Source of the DNA: Montifringilla adamsi
Lineage: Eukaryota > Chordata > Aves > Passeriformes > Passeridae
DNA length: 64,000 bases
Assembly: GCA_017590115.1 (NCBI GenBank)
Contig: JAGGNK010008670.1
Coordinates: 8,750,541 to 8,814,540, forward strand
Direction: 5' to 3'
The position numbers and the translations under genes were made by a program. The notes beneath the pieces are model-generated. The model was not told where the DNA came from and did no database searches. It saw only the letters and a list, made by a program, of their open reading frames with translations. Of the stretch, positions 1 through 12,990 are shown piece after piece. How positions within the stretch are numbered: the first letter of the stretch is position 1; each line of letters starts with the position of its first letter.

Positions 1-239
1 ATATCAATACATTTTTGCCATTAGTCTGATGTCTTTAGTGTATGAACTTCTCTGTTCTGTCCTGAAACAGAGGGCAGCTTTTGTTACACAAGGGAGTGTG
101 CAGGGTCTTACACTGTGTGGAATGGACTGAAAATGCAAAGCCACCAGTCCATCCTGTGTTTTCAAGGAGACTATTCTTGCTCAAAATTATTTATAAAACT
201 ACTAAAATTGAGAAGAAAAACCAGAGCTCATTGATTATT

Positions 240-865
240 TACATTATAGAGCACCCTAAGTGGAAAAGGATCTCTGAAGATGGTCTAGGCCAACCCCTAC
301 TCAAAGAAGGGTCAATCTGAGCAGGTTTCTTAGGGCTGAGTTGTAAATATCTGCAGCAATGGAGACTTCACCACCTCTCTGGGTAACCAGTTCCACTGTT
401 CAGTGAGTGGTATGGTAAAAACATTCCTTGTGTTTATGCAGAATTTAATGTATTTACATTTTTTTACCTGTTGCCCCACTTGATACCACAGAGAAAAGTT
501 TGGTTCTATGTTCTTTATATCCCTCCACCATGTATTTATACATATTTAGATATCTCCTTATGTCTTTCCTTCTGCAGACTAAACAGTCCATCTCTCTCAG
601 CCCCTCTCATGCCAGATGCTTCAATTCCTTAAATGTCCTTGTGGCCCTTTGCTCAACTTGTTCTAATATGCTGATGTCCCTCACACTGGGGAGTCCAGAT
701 CTGGACCCAGAACTTCAGCTGGGTCTTGCCAGTGCTGATCAGAGGGGAAGGATCACCTCTCTTGGCCTGGCACCATTTCATTTCCTAATGCAGCCCAGGA
801 TAATATTGGCTTTTACCTCCAGGGCACATTTTTGGCTCTCTTATGGTGCTGGAGCACAAAGAGAC
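240..865 (-). mobile_element. CR1 LINE 3' fragment
   Basis: Diverged copy of the avian CR1 3' region, read here as the complement. It shows the characteristic series: a gatggtctaggccaacccct-like start, then ggagacttcaccacctctctggg, tccactgttcagtg, a gccctttgctcaacttgttc-like segment, the aatatgctgatgtccct block, gacccagaacttcagctggg, and the attggcttttacctccagggcac end. It lies in intron 3 of CYP2 copy A. No coding capacity remains. Confidence 0.8.
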
Positions 866-1813
866 AAAATCAATGCTGATGAATTAAGCCCTTAATGCTA
901 TTTGCACTCTGTAAAGCACTGACTAGAATCTTGTCTTCTTTACAAGATTCTACCCTGATCAACCCAGTTAGGATCATGTGAGTTGGATTTCCCAATACTG
1001 ATCATTATGCAAAGGCACAATAAATCAGGACATGCTGTGGCTAGTGTTGTATAAATTAAAAATAATTAGATTGAGTCCAATCCCATGGTTTAAGAGCTAG
1101 GAGAGACTGAGGTGTAACCATGTGTGCAAGGAAAAAACCCCAGAACAGTAAGTTACTAATCAGAATTTTGCCTTGGATGTTTGGCAGTTGCATCAATACA
1201 TACACAAATAGAGTTTTTAATGGCCATATATTCCATAACCACAAAATAGTTTTCTTGGGATTAGGTTTTAAATAACTGCTTTAAAATTAGTTATTATACT
1301 GTTGACACAATATGTTGAAAGGAGTTCAAAACATTTTACAACATTTTATCTTACTGGAGGTTGGATGTCTCTAGCAAGGTCAGACAAAACACAGTAGCCT
1401 TGCATGCCTGTGTCCTTGCTGAAAAATCTGCCTCTCTTCTTGCTCTTCTACCCTCAGGTTCCCTTTGTCCATAGTGTTCTCAGTCATTCCCATGCTTGAG
1501 ACATATTTTGATCTTGCCAGAAAGCAAATTTGCATAGAATTTTTTTCCTTTACCCCCAAATTTGCTCTATCATATGATGCAATATTTTACACATCTGGCA
1601 TTTTTTAGAATGCCACACATTCCTGGGCTTACGGGATTGCAACGTGGTTGTGAGGAACCAGTTTGATACTACAATTTTGAAAAAAATATTGCTGCTTCTC
1701 TGTGAAATGCAATGCCTTCTTTAAAGTTCTGTGGGTAACTTAGAAGATTCTCACATTTCACTAAAGCAGGAGACATTAACAGTGATATTTATTATTAATT
1801 ATTATGGTTGCAG

Positions 1814-4800
1814 GGAAACCTGTGGATCCTTCTTTCCCTCTGGTCCATTCTGTCTCAAATGTAATTTGTGCTGTCGTGTTTGGACATCGTTTCTCCAGAG
1901 AGGATGAGGGCTTTCATGAGCTGATCAAAGCTACAGAACATCTCTTCAAGTTTGGGGGAAGTTTTATCCATCATGTAAGTGAATGATCTGTTGTATTTTT
2001 CTGAGTAAGACACAGAGTGAGAAATGCAGATTTGAGAGCTATCAGGCAAAGTTTTAGAATGGGTGAGTGATGCCCCACACAGTTTTACTGGGCAGTGAAC
2101 TCTCTCAAAGTGTGATGGTGAAGCTCCACATGCCAGCCTTGGGCATTTGTGTTCATTCTCCTGTGGTGGGGTACTGTGGTAGTTTGCCCCTAAATCTTTG
2201 CAATAAGGTATAGGTTTATGGACTGCTCCTGGGTCATGTTTGTTACTTGGTTTCTCCACCCCTGCACACCACAGGTTCCTGTGTTGGACATCATGATTCC
2301 TAAATATTAAATGTTATGTCTGAAAGTGTGACTCAAGTGCCAAGTTGAGACACTGTTTTTTATACAGTCAACAGAGAAAGGAATGAGTCAAATACCAAAG
2401 TGTTTTGCCTGTGGCTACTTATCTCCATTTCTTCTGGAAGACACAGACTTGAAGTCTTCCCAGAGAAATTCTACTCCTTCACCCTGAGTGAGGAGCAGCT
2501 CCAGGCACAGGCAGCAGAAGGCAGGAAATGCTAAGACAGCAAATATAACTGCAGGCTTGGCAATCAAACAATCTGGGAGTCAATGATGCATCTGACACTA
2601 GAGGCCTACTTTGCACAAAAGTAATTAAAAATTTCCTGGGAGTTCTGGTTCCACTGCTGAAGTTGTCCTACCCATCTTATGAGTACCTTTTTAATATAGA
2701 ATACATGAGCCATTCATGGAATACAGATGTCTCCCCATATCCCATGGAACATTCTTCTCACTGAGTTATGCTCAAGGCCCCTTTTTCTTTGTTTAGCTTT
2801 GCTCCTGTAAGTTGAGTGTAGTGGTGGCAGGTGAACACCTGGTTTTAGGACAGAGAACATACCTCCTTTTCTTCTCTGCTTCCCATCCTGGCTTTGATTT
2901 GGTTTAGTGCAGTGAATAAGACACTGTTGGGGAAATAAGAACAGGGGTTCAAACCATTCCAGAGGGATGAGCACCATCTCCCCACGTCCCAGATGTGACG
3001 AGTACAGAGTACTATGCAAAAAAGTGGATATTGCTCACTCACATCCCCATTTTTTATGTGGATCTCACGCTGTCAGGCTCTGAACAGGGGGACACTGTGG
3101 ATTGGGCCCCTCTATAAATTGAGGAGGAGTTTTGGCAGGTACCCAGGAATGTGGATGGACACAGTTCATGTCTTGAACACTGACAGCTAAATTCTGCTTA
3201 CAGTTAGAGTGCCATGGTGGGAGACAGAGCAGACTTTTGGGAGTAGGAATGCCTGTTATCTTGGCAACTTTATGTGATTAGTCAGACCACAGTTGTGTCT
3301 AAGGCTTCTGAACACATTTTGCAAATAAAAAAATACCAGAGATGGAGTTAACCAAAAAGGATATGAAGTTCTAAGTGAATTTACCAAGGACTGGACAAGT
3401 ACTTTTTTTGTGATAAGGCAATCATTAATGGATAATTGGATGTCTGACAATAAGAACTGATTTCCCAAGAAGATACAAGTACAGTCTAATTCAACCACAC
3501 TCCAGCAAACACCTAAAAATGTGTTTTCTGTAGTGTGATTAAAAGAGTACAAGAAGAGCTCAGCAAAATGAAGGCTGAGAAAGGATAAAAATTCTGCTGT
3601 TAAATAAACAATAGAATTATATTTTGAGCAGAAAAAGAACTATTAAGAGAACGTTGTATGTTGGAGATACAAGAGTAGACAGATTACCCAGACATAAATG
3701 TAGGCTAGAAACCAGAATTAACTTTCTAGCTATCAGAATAGGTCAAAATCAGCTATTTCTTAGGCCAGATTTTCCCAAATTGTAAAACAGAAGAAAAAAT
3801 AATCTAGTTGTGCTAGCTAACTCTTTCTTTATAGAGGAGAGTACTCAAAATTGTTCCTTAGTTTTTCTGGGTTTCAGATATTTGAAATTTCATGGAGGAA
3901 CTTTGAGAAGTCGATTGGTAGAGAGTACTTTGGGGGTTACCCAGCCTGTAAAGCCAGCCACCGGGGACCAGCTCTTGCTTTGGCAAGTATCCTGGTGAGG
4001 CGTTTCCAACTTTTGCTTCTCCCTTCCCGGTATTCTCCACTGGAGGGCAGGAGCTCACCTTTAAAATGCCTGAATGCAGCTCATAGCAATTGAAGATATG
4101 AGTAACTGCATAGATGAATACCATTCATTCTAGTTACAGTAATTCTGATTTGGCTTGTGATTGAGCTGAAAGCCAGTGGAAGTTTGAATCTTACATCAAA
4201 ACTAGAAATTATACAGTTTAATTTTCACAGCTTGAAAGCCCAAGAGCAGACTTTGTCAGGATATTTTACCAATGAGACCCTAATCCCAAACTGACATGAA
4301 CGTTACCTCTCTTTGTAGCAGGCCTCCTAGAGCATTTTGTCGTGATAGAGACTTTGCAGGACCTCTTGTGTGTCCCTCCCACAGCTCTATGAAATCTTCC
4401 CCTGGCTGATGAGCCGCCTCCCTGGGCCTCACAAGAAGGCGTTGGCTTGCTATGATGTCCTGAGCAACTTCACACGGAGGGAGATCCAGATGCACACAGA
4501 GCGTGGGACACCAGAGGAGCTGCAGGATTTCATTGACTTCTACCTGGATCACATTGAAAAAGTAAGTTTTTTCTGCCCAATTATACAGTCATGGAGGGAA
4601 AAGGTCGACATGGACCATTGAATCAGCACAACCAGTCTGAATCATCACAGTCTCCTGCCTTTCTAGATATGGCAATGTGAATCCAATAACCAGGATCTTC
4701 CTAAAACCTTTCTGATCATTGATATGCCACAGCACACTGCAATCCTTTCATTAAAAGGGAGGTTAATACACTGCATTTTTTTTTAATTGGCACAAGGTGT

Positions 4801-7800
4801 AAAATGATTGAAGGTCTCCAGGAAAGAGTCATGAATTACTAAGTGAACAAGAGAGCTGGGAAGGCCTTTGGAAGACAGAGTGGGATGCTCTGGTTCTGAT
4901 ATTTTCCCACTAAAGGTTTGCCAAGAGAATTTGCAAGAGGACAGCAGGATTTTGAGAACATTTTATGGAGAAATAACCTAGGAGTCAGCAGCCTTTCAGG
5001 CAAGACTGGAGAAGAGGAGAGTGCCAGGGTCAGTGAAGTGTCAACCAGATAAAGGAACTGGGACAAATAAGGGCATTTTGGTTAGGCAGGCATAGTAGAT
5101 GTAGGTGGGAATCTGTAGGGCTGTAGGAGGTCACAAGATCTCTCCCTTTTCTAGACCATACCAGCATCACTTTGTATGAACCTCTTGGGTACTGGATCCC
5201 AGCCCTGATCCCTGGACTCTCAGTTGCCCTTCCCCTCTGTAACTCCTACCTCCACTTAAATCACCTTTCCTTTCTCCTCTCCTCCACTGTGGCAGGATAT
5301 TTTCCTCTTCCTATTCTGCCTGGTGACAGGAAAAAAAAGGAGAAAGAGGAAGAAGTGGCAAGAGGAGACTGGTCTTACTGGAGTGTGGCAAGGCAAGAGT
5401 GGCCCAGAGAGCCAAAGGCCCTGGGAAGTGACTCTTGTTCCTGGGGGCAGTGCTGTCCTGCAGGGACAGCCAGTGTCCCTCTCACCACTCTCATGTGCTG
5501 GTAGCAGCAACAGAGGCAGCCACAACCTGGGGCTGCAGCACTCACCTACCTCTCCCTGATAATTATTTTTTGATTAATTCCCACATCAGCTGCTGTATTC
5601 TTATGTACGGTGTGGATGTCAGCCTAAATGGCTTCTAGCTCCTTAAATCCTCTTGTTTTAATGTTTTTTTTTTTTATATCAGCACACTAACACACCTGGC
5701 CTTCCAAAGCATTTGACTGTTTCTAAAGCTTTTCATTGCTGTTCTAGGAATTTATGAGACTTGAACATCAGTGTACCAGAAATTGTTTCAGTGAGCTCTT
5801 CTGGGACTCTGTTGGGTGGAAATCATCCAAGTTTGTTTATTAAAAAAATTGAACTGTCTGTAATAGGTGAACAGGGGCAATAAAAAAAGATTAGATGATA
5901 TTACAGCAGGGAGAAGCATCTCTCCTTCTTTTCAATTGCTCCACTGGCAAGAGAAATGTTCAACACCCCTGAGCAAAATCTCCCTAAATATAGACAATGA
6001 AATCCCCCAAACCATAGCCATGTTTATTTATAATTTCAGTGTATACATACACATCCTCACTCTCCTAATTGAAAACTGTAAAACCCCAGAGCAGCTGCAC
6101 ATGAGTCATTGTGCCCTTGTGTAGAAGAAACCCGAATGCCACAGGTTAAGAACTTTACTCAGCCCAGTGTTCACTGCCTGGTCACTGTATGGCTTGGTAC
6201 AGCAACTGAGTGGTGGACTGTGACTTGAGATAGGAAGAATGATACACTGGTACACAACTTTAAAGCAAAATTTACATATGAAACACTCTAAATTAACCAC
6301 TGTTTGCCCATGAGGCCAATAATCCCTTTTTAATTTTTTTTTTCAAAGAACATAATTTATCTTTATGATTAAGAGTGGAACAAACATGGCTTATCTGATT
6401 GTGAAGGGTTAATTTTTGTGTTGATAGACATCTGTGGTGTCTAACAGTCCTTAGCAGTCTTTCAGTATTGTCCCATAAGGAGAAGACAGTGCAGCCTGGA
6501 ACCAGTTATGACATCACATTTAATCCAATTCTGTTTTTTCTAACTTTCATGTGTAAGCCTCTAACTTTTCTTATCATTTGCAGTCCAAAGATGAACCCAG
6601 GTCAACATACAATGAAGACAACATGGTTTATTCTATAAACGACCTTTTCTTGGGTGGATCAGAGACATCAAGCACTACTTTGAACTGGGGCCTTCTCTAT
6701 ATGGTGGCAAACCCAGACATCCAAGGTGAATAGATAAGCCCATCACAGATATCTCCCATGCAATAGAAAAAACAATTTCCATAACATTTTCATGGATCAG
6801 AAATTATTCCTAGATACTGATATATGTCTAGTGGCACATGTATCTTTTTGTACTTGTAGGTCTGCCCTAGGCAGCATCAGTAGATCCAGGGATTTCTTGT
6901 AAGGAGTGGAAAGAGATGGCTCCTCTGTTACATTTATGTGTATTTAAGGAGTTTGGTTTTAAGTCTAGTTTTTAAATAACCACCAATCCCTTTCATAGAG
7001 CACTGAATGAAAACCAAAGGAAGAAACTTGTCTTATGTTGGATAGCAGAAATCTCACAGTTTGGTTGCAGAATATGTGCAACTACCCAGAGGAGAACAGG
7101 ATTTTAACTGGATGACAGAGAGGAAGATAAGAAAAATTTGGTCAACTTGTAGATGTCAGACAAGAAATTCTGCTTAATCTCATGTTATCACATGCTTTGC
7201 TATCACTTACTCTAATTAAAGTTATGAAAGCACTGACTCACCTGTATAATTTTAATTAGCTAAATATTGCACTTACTTGGCAAAGCAGAGCATGTGCAGA
7301 GTGATCCTTCCTGGGCTTCTTGAGTAACACATTGCATCAGGGCTCTCAGAATGAGCTGACACCAGTATGTCTGTCCTCATTTAAATAATTGGTGGCTTCT
7401 TTTTGAACCCATTCATACTTTTCCTGTGTTGACATCCAGTGACAGTGTTCCACTCTGTACCATAAGGAGAAGTTTTTGCCTCATCACTGAATCAGGAATA
7501 GAAATGTGTGTTTATATGATGCAGTAACTGATTACTTCAAGCTACCTGGATTCTCAAGTGCTTCTGCAAGATAGTTCTTCATAGAAGGAAGTTAACTTAA
7601 AAATATTTCTGAAGATACATTTTAAATTCTGTAAGGTGCTTAAAACTCTGTTGTCAGTTTAATGAAGGACTGCTGGCAGTCACAGGGCATGCTTGATGTG
7701 AATGGGCACAGACTGATCAATGCAGGATGGACTTCCCTACATCTTACTGTTGCTTCAAAAAGCCTGAAAAAAGACAGGAACATTTATTAAAAATCTAAGG

Positions 7801-9733
7801 TATTTTTATTATGTGTGTACTGCCTTTCTTGAAGTTTATAAATCAAAGGTTTTATTTTTGTTAATGCCCCCAAGACTCCTGTGCAATAAGTAATTTAAAA
7901 CATGCTGTTCTTGATTAAAAGGCAGATGCCAAACAGTAGATCCATTCTTTAAAATGGTATTCAGATCTTGTTCTAGTTGGCATTGCTTCACTTAACAGAC
8001 ACTCGGTGTAAGAACAATGCCCTTTTAACAGGAATTAGACTTTTAAGGCTCAGACTCACCTGGCATAAATTTCAGAGACCTGTGAGCTTAATGTGCTAAT
8101 TGGCTGCAGGAGTTTGAGGCACCTAGGCAAAAGAAAACACAAAGATAAATCTGTTATCTCTTGGATTTGTGGTAGTAAGGCAACACTTAGTTTTAAATTT
8201 TTGAGAAACAAATGTCTTTTCTTAATCTATGATCAAATAACTTCAGACCCAGAAGCAGAGTTCTCATATGTTTAAGCTGTTGGAACATCTTGCTACTTTA
8301 TTTTTCTTCATAAGAAGTTACTCACTTTTCTAAATTAATTGTGGTGTTGTTCTCATAGTTCTAAGTTGAAAATGTCTTTGAAAATGAAATCACTGAAAAT
8401 ACTTCATATGTTGTTCTGCCTGAAATGGAATATTTTCCACAGAGAAGGTGCAGAAGGAGCTGGATGCTGTTCTGGGTCCCTCCAAGGTCATCTGCTATGA
8501 GGATCGGAGAGAGCTGCCCTACACAAACGCTGTGATCCATGAGATCCAGCGCTTCAGCAACATCATTTCAGTTGGCATGCCCAGGGTGTGTGTGAGGAAC
8601 ACAACCTTGCTTGGCTTCCCCCTCAAAAAGGTACAGACACAGTTTCTCAGTTGTTACAGACTTTTCCTGTATTCAATAGCACATGGTGTGGATTAAAATC
8701 TATTTGTGCCAGGCATTCTCCTCAAGAGAAGGGAGGCTGGATGCCTTTGGGTTATGGTCTGAATGTGACTAAGGAACAGAATGAATGTTTTTCTCCTCTC
8801 AGGGCACCATAGTTCTTCCAAATATTGCTTCATCTTTGTATGACCCAGAGCAGTGGGAAACACCTCGACAGTTCAACCCTGGTCACTTCTTGGATAAGGA
8901 TGGAAACTTTGTGGCTCAAGAAGCCTTTTTACCATTCTCAATAGGTGAGTGGGCTACAGCACAAACATCAGCAGTTTGGATTGGGGCTGTAGAATGAAGA
9001 TGTCTACTAAAAACCTATTGGTTGTCTATTCTAAACCTTTCAGTGGAAAACACTGCTTAAATCAACATGATTCTTTTCAGTAACATATGTTCTACTGAAC
9101 AAATAATAACCTGGAATATCAGAGGTGTCCTGACAAACAGATACATCTAACTTGCCCTATTTTTGGAAGGACATTCTCTGCTAATGATTTTGGGCACTCA
9201 TTTCATACCAGACATATGTATGGAAAGCACTTTTAAGCAGTCCTCTTGATTCTTTATGCATTCAACATTAGAACATGACAACTCCCTTATTCTTCATTTA
9301 CATGGGGGAATGAATCCTTTAAAGTTGTCAGTCAAATGAAGATAAGGCTTTTGAGGTAATTGAAGGGAGCAGAAGGGTTACATGGATAAAATTCTTTGAA
9401 GGAAGAAATACATGAATCTTTGTGTCATTGATTGCACTAAGTCCTACAGAGATTCTGGGCTTGGCAAAAACACCTTTGCACTATGTGAGGAGGAAAACAG
9501 TTGGTGCTGGGGTCAGGTTTGTTTAGTCACTGTCCTCTCCTGTTCCCTCTGCAGGGCACCGGGTGTGTTTGGGGGAGCACTTAGCCAGGACCGAGCTGTT
9601 CATTTTCTTTGCCAGCCTGCTGCGGGCGTTCACCTTCCGCCTGCCCGAGGGAGTGACCACGGTCAGCACGGAGCCCGTCATGGGGGGCACTCTGCAGCCC
9701 CACCCCTACAGGCTCTGTGCCATCCCACGCTAG
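1814..9733 (+). CDS. Cytochrome P450 family 2 gene, copy A (exons 4-9; 5' part outside window)
   Basis: Predicted microsomal haem monooxygenase; substrate unknown. Seen: six exons with AG acceptors and GT donors at 1814-1974 (161 bp), 4385-4561 (177), 6584-6725 (142), 8443-8630 (188), 8803-8944 (142) and 9555-9733 (179, stop TAG 9731-9733). These are the standard CYP2 exon 4-9 sizes and phases, and the reading frame stays open for about 329 residues. Exon 6 carries the I-helix motif GGSETSSTT, exon 7 the K-helix ExxR as HEIQR, exon 8 the PERF-like [11 protein letters not shown], and exons 8/9 the haem loop FSIGHRVCLG with its cysteine ligand. Exons 1-3 are not visible in 1-1813 and should lie to the left. 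Oddity: exon 9 and its flanks are identical to copy B although the other exons differ. The subfamily is not certain; CYP2AB is a candidate from my recollection of avian CYP2 clusters, not from any comparison. Confidence 0.93.
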
Positions 9734-9737
9734 GCTG
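9527..9737 (+). repeat. Identical paralogous tract, copy in CYP2 copy A exon 9
   Basis: These 211 bases comprise the last 28 bases of intron 8, coding exon 9 and four bases after the stop. They match 31452-31662 in copy B without a single difference by hand comparison. The identity ends abruptly on both sides. The tract is visibly GC-rich within AT-rich surroundings. Gene conversion is the simplest explanation. Confidence 0.93.
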
Positions 9738-10187
9738 GACATGTGCACTGTGTCACAGACCATCTCTGAAACATCCTTCTGATTTTTCTGAACGTATCTC
9801 TTGAGACCATATAATGCTTTTTGTACTGGATTTGAATTTCTAGTTCAAAAGCCACCTTTTGTCTACAGTAGGTAATTTTATTTAGACCCTGTTACCTGCT
9901 CATGAAGGTGATCTTTTTTTGTGGTAAAAATTCTTTTGATCTGTAAGACCTCCATCGTTCTCAGCCATAAAAGCATCTTGCAGTTGCTGTCTGGCCTGGC
10001 AGGGATATAATCTGTGGCACAAAATTTACTGCAAGGCTTCAAAAATTCATTCATTATCTCTGATAATGAATTCATTCATTATACTGTTTCCAAAAGCAAA
10101 TTGGGAAAACATACCTGGAAAATTCCGCCTCTTGATTTCACTATCATCAATAGCAACATTTCAGTCAACTTTTTGTTGATGGTGACT

Positions 10188-10193
10188 AATAAA
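10188..10193 (+). terminator. Candidate poly(A) signal for CYP2 copy A
   Basis: AATAAA 455 bases after the stop codon of copy A; the first canonical hexamer I see after the stop. This would give a 3' UTR of roughly 470-480 bases. Confidence 0.5.
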
Positions 10194-12399
10194 AAATATG
10201 AAGGAAAAATTGACAACCGATTTTATTTATAGATGACTTACAGCTTACTGAGAATTTCTGGATTTGACGCAGCAGAACATGTGTAAGGCATCTTTAAACC
10301 TGGCAGAGAATACCTGAGTCCAGCAGTGAAAAGGTGCAGGCTGAAACCTGGTGAAGAGTGAAGATACAGAGAGAAGATTTCTTTTGGAGCACACACTTTC
10401 AGCATTTTAAAAGTCTGACAAGTCAATTTTTGGAAAGCCTTTTCTAACAACTGTTTACTCCCGTGCCTCACTCCTTTTAGGATCAGCAATGGGCAGCTGC
10501 TACACCAGGTGCAAGGAACTTCCCAAGGTTCAGTTTGGGTGAGGAACCTGCTTTGGTTCAAGATGATGGTAAATTGAAAAATGTTCATGGAAAATGCCAA
10601 AGATACTTTCTAAACCCCTCAGCAGCTCAGCTTCCTGAAGCCACAAAGGGTTGCCATATACACAATTACTAGTCAAATGCAATTAAAGAGTCTATAATTA
10701 GAGGAAAGGAAAAAAAAATAGGTTCCTATGTTACGTATTTATATTATTTGGAAATGCCTAGTAAAGCATAAGTGAACTTGTCCTTCATTAATGTTCCTGT
10801 TTCTGTGAGAGAGGACAGGACAGCTGAACAGATGACCATCTGTTAAATCAGTTATCACTCGATGACATCCGCTGTGTGATTGAGATTAGTTTGACCAGTT
10901 CACCATGAATCACAGTTTTAGATTTGTCTCATTATTTCTAATTCAATGGCTGATGGAACACAGCATCAAAATAGTAACCACTTGATATTTAGCTGTTATT
11001 AAATTAAATGGCAGGATAGCACTAGTGAAATATGGAAGATCACATCCTGACATTTTATGTGACAGAAAACTGTGCCCTGGTAGAAACTGATGTCAAAGTC
11101 TGTGTGGATTTGCATGTGTGCATGGGGAGATAAGGCAAAGCTGAAACCACTGTGATTTGGGCATGCTGGAGCTGTCATTGCTGCTTAGAAATGAAGCTGG
11201 AAATATCAGTAGCATTACAAGCATTAACATCTCTGCTTTGTGATGCTGTCACCCCTGATGGCCACGTGCTTCCCCAGATATCCTTCCAAAAGGGAAGCTC
11301 ATAAAGGAGCCTGGGATGGAATCATGGCCAGGAGAGCCCTTATGCAGCTGGAGCAGGTTGAGCTGCCTGAACCCATGGGAATGGCACAACCCAGAAGCAG
11401 GGGCAGGAGCACCACTCGTGCAGGTGTGTCAGAGGAGACACACAGAGCACCTCAGAGCACCCTGCACCTCATATTGGGCAGGTTATTGGTGCCTGCCTGT
11501 GCCAGGAAAGCTCGTGGGTGGTTTCTGTTCCATTCTGCAGAAATGTCCAAGGGATGAGAGCCCAGCATGTGAGCCATGGCAGCAGCAGGATGTCAGAGGG
11601 AAGCTCACAGCACCAAGATGGGAGAGCTGGGCTTTTCAGAGCCTTTGCATTTCTGTTCCTGCCTGATCTTTTTTAAAAGTGATTCACTTTAGCTCATCTT
11701 CTAATAAAGCCTGGTCTTCTTGAGCTTCTGAAAGCCTTTCCAAAGCCTGGCTGAGGCTGCCACAGAAGGCCAATGAAGCTGAGAGCAGATTTGAGAGAAG
11801 CCCAGCTCCCACGTAAGAAGTATGTGCCAACCCTCTCAGCTTTGGCTGTGTGACGTCAACTCCAACCAGGCTGCTGAGCTTTAAGGGGTGTCTTGGAGAC
11901 ACCCCCTCACACACACACCCTTCATTCCTCTCTCTTATATTCTTCATTGCTTCTATGTTATTTCTCATGCCTTCCTCAGGCTCCATTTTTGTACTGGTGC
12001 TTGCACCTGCTCAAGCATACAGGGGAAGATCTGGCTATAAAGGAAGGTACAGAAAATGCAGAGAGGCAAAGCTGAAGATTTTGGGTTCATGTAGCTCTTG
12101 GAGAGCCTCAGAAACTTGTGAATCTGTGATGCTCATCTGACACTCTTTTCACTTAAAGTTTATACACAAAGCAAATATAAGTGGTAAAGAAAAAATGTAG
12201 TATAACGAGGAAAAAAGAAACTGGTGGTTTCTCAGTATATCAGGAAGGCTCTCTGGCAGATGGGAAAATTGATGGCTTTTTTGGCTTTTATTGTCAATGA
12301 AAATGGACAATGCATTCAACACCACTGGTGTTCAGGGAAGATTTCTGTCTAGGCTAGGAAAGAGAAGTTAGAAAATAGCTAGATAAACATGATATTTTC

Positions 12400-12990
12400 A
12401 AATTGGCTGAGCTGATTCATCCCAGGGCACTTAGGGGAACAGTATCAACCTCAGAGCTATTAGCAATTATCTATGAAAACCTGTGGAGGATGGGAAAAGG
12501 TCAAACATTTTCTTGTCTTCAGAAGGTAAGAGAAGTTGCAATGCTATAAATCAGCCAGCCCAATTGCACTTCTCAGAATATCCTACAAATAATCAGATTG
12601 TAAGCACTGGAAGGAAAGCAGAGTCAGTACTCACCAAATAATGTCAAAGTTACTTAGTTCTGTTTGATGACATTGCTAGAGGTCTGTTTTCAAGAGGGAA
12701 GCTGTTAATGTAATTTACTGCTCTTTAAATGTGGCTTTGACACTATCTCACAAATTCTGTGGAAATGTGGGGTATCTGAAGCTTGATAAAGCTTCATGGA
12801 AAAGTCAGGAAATGCATATGAATAGTACCATGTCAGACTGGAAGGATGCACTGAATGGGATCCTGTCCTGCATCTAACACTGTTCAATATTTAATTGAGG
12901 ACCTTGACAGTCAGTGAAAGCACCAGACCTGGGTAAGGCCTTTCTTGATGCCATCAGATCCAAACTGATGTCTGCAGCAAGGTAAGAAAG
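12400..12990 (+). mobile_element. Degraded CR1-like LINE reverse-transcriptase remnant
   Basis: Translation-like similarity to CR1 reverse transcriptase in interrupted frames. At about 12,690-12,760 there is a stretch equivalent to the DAVDVVY..FSKAFDTVSH region (gctgttaatgtaatttactg, then tttgacactatctcac). At about 12,860-12,910 there is an equivalent of the PVLFNIFINDLD region (ctgttcaatatttaattgag). Many stops and indels; an old dead copy in + orientation. Boundaries are uncertain. Confidence 0.6.

Noticed and set aside
11684..11986. Minus-strand open frame of 100 codons ending LSEAQEDQALLEDELK
   Set aside because: The C-terminal half looks protein-like (heptad-like leucines), but no neighbouring exons, splice support or family match could be recognised. 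Treated as chance.
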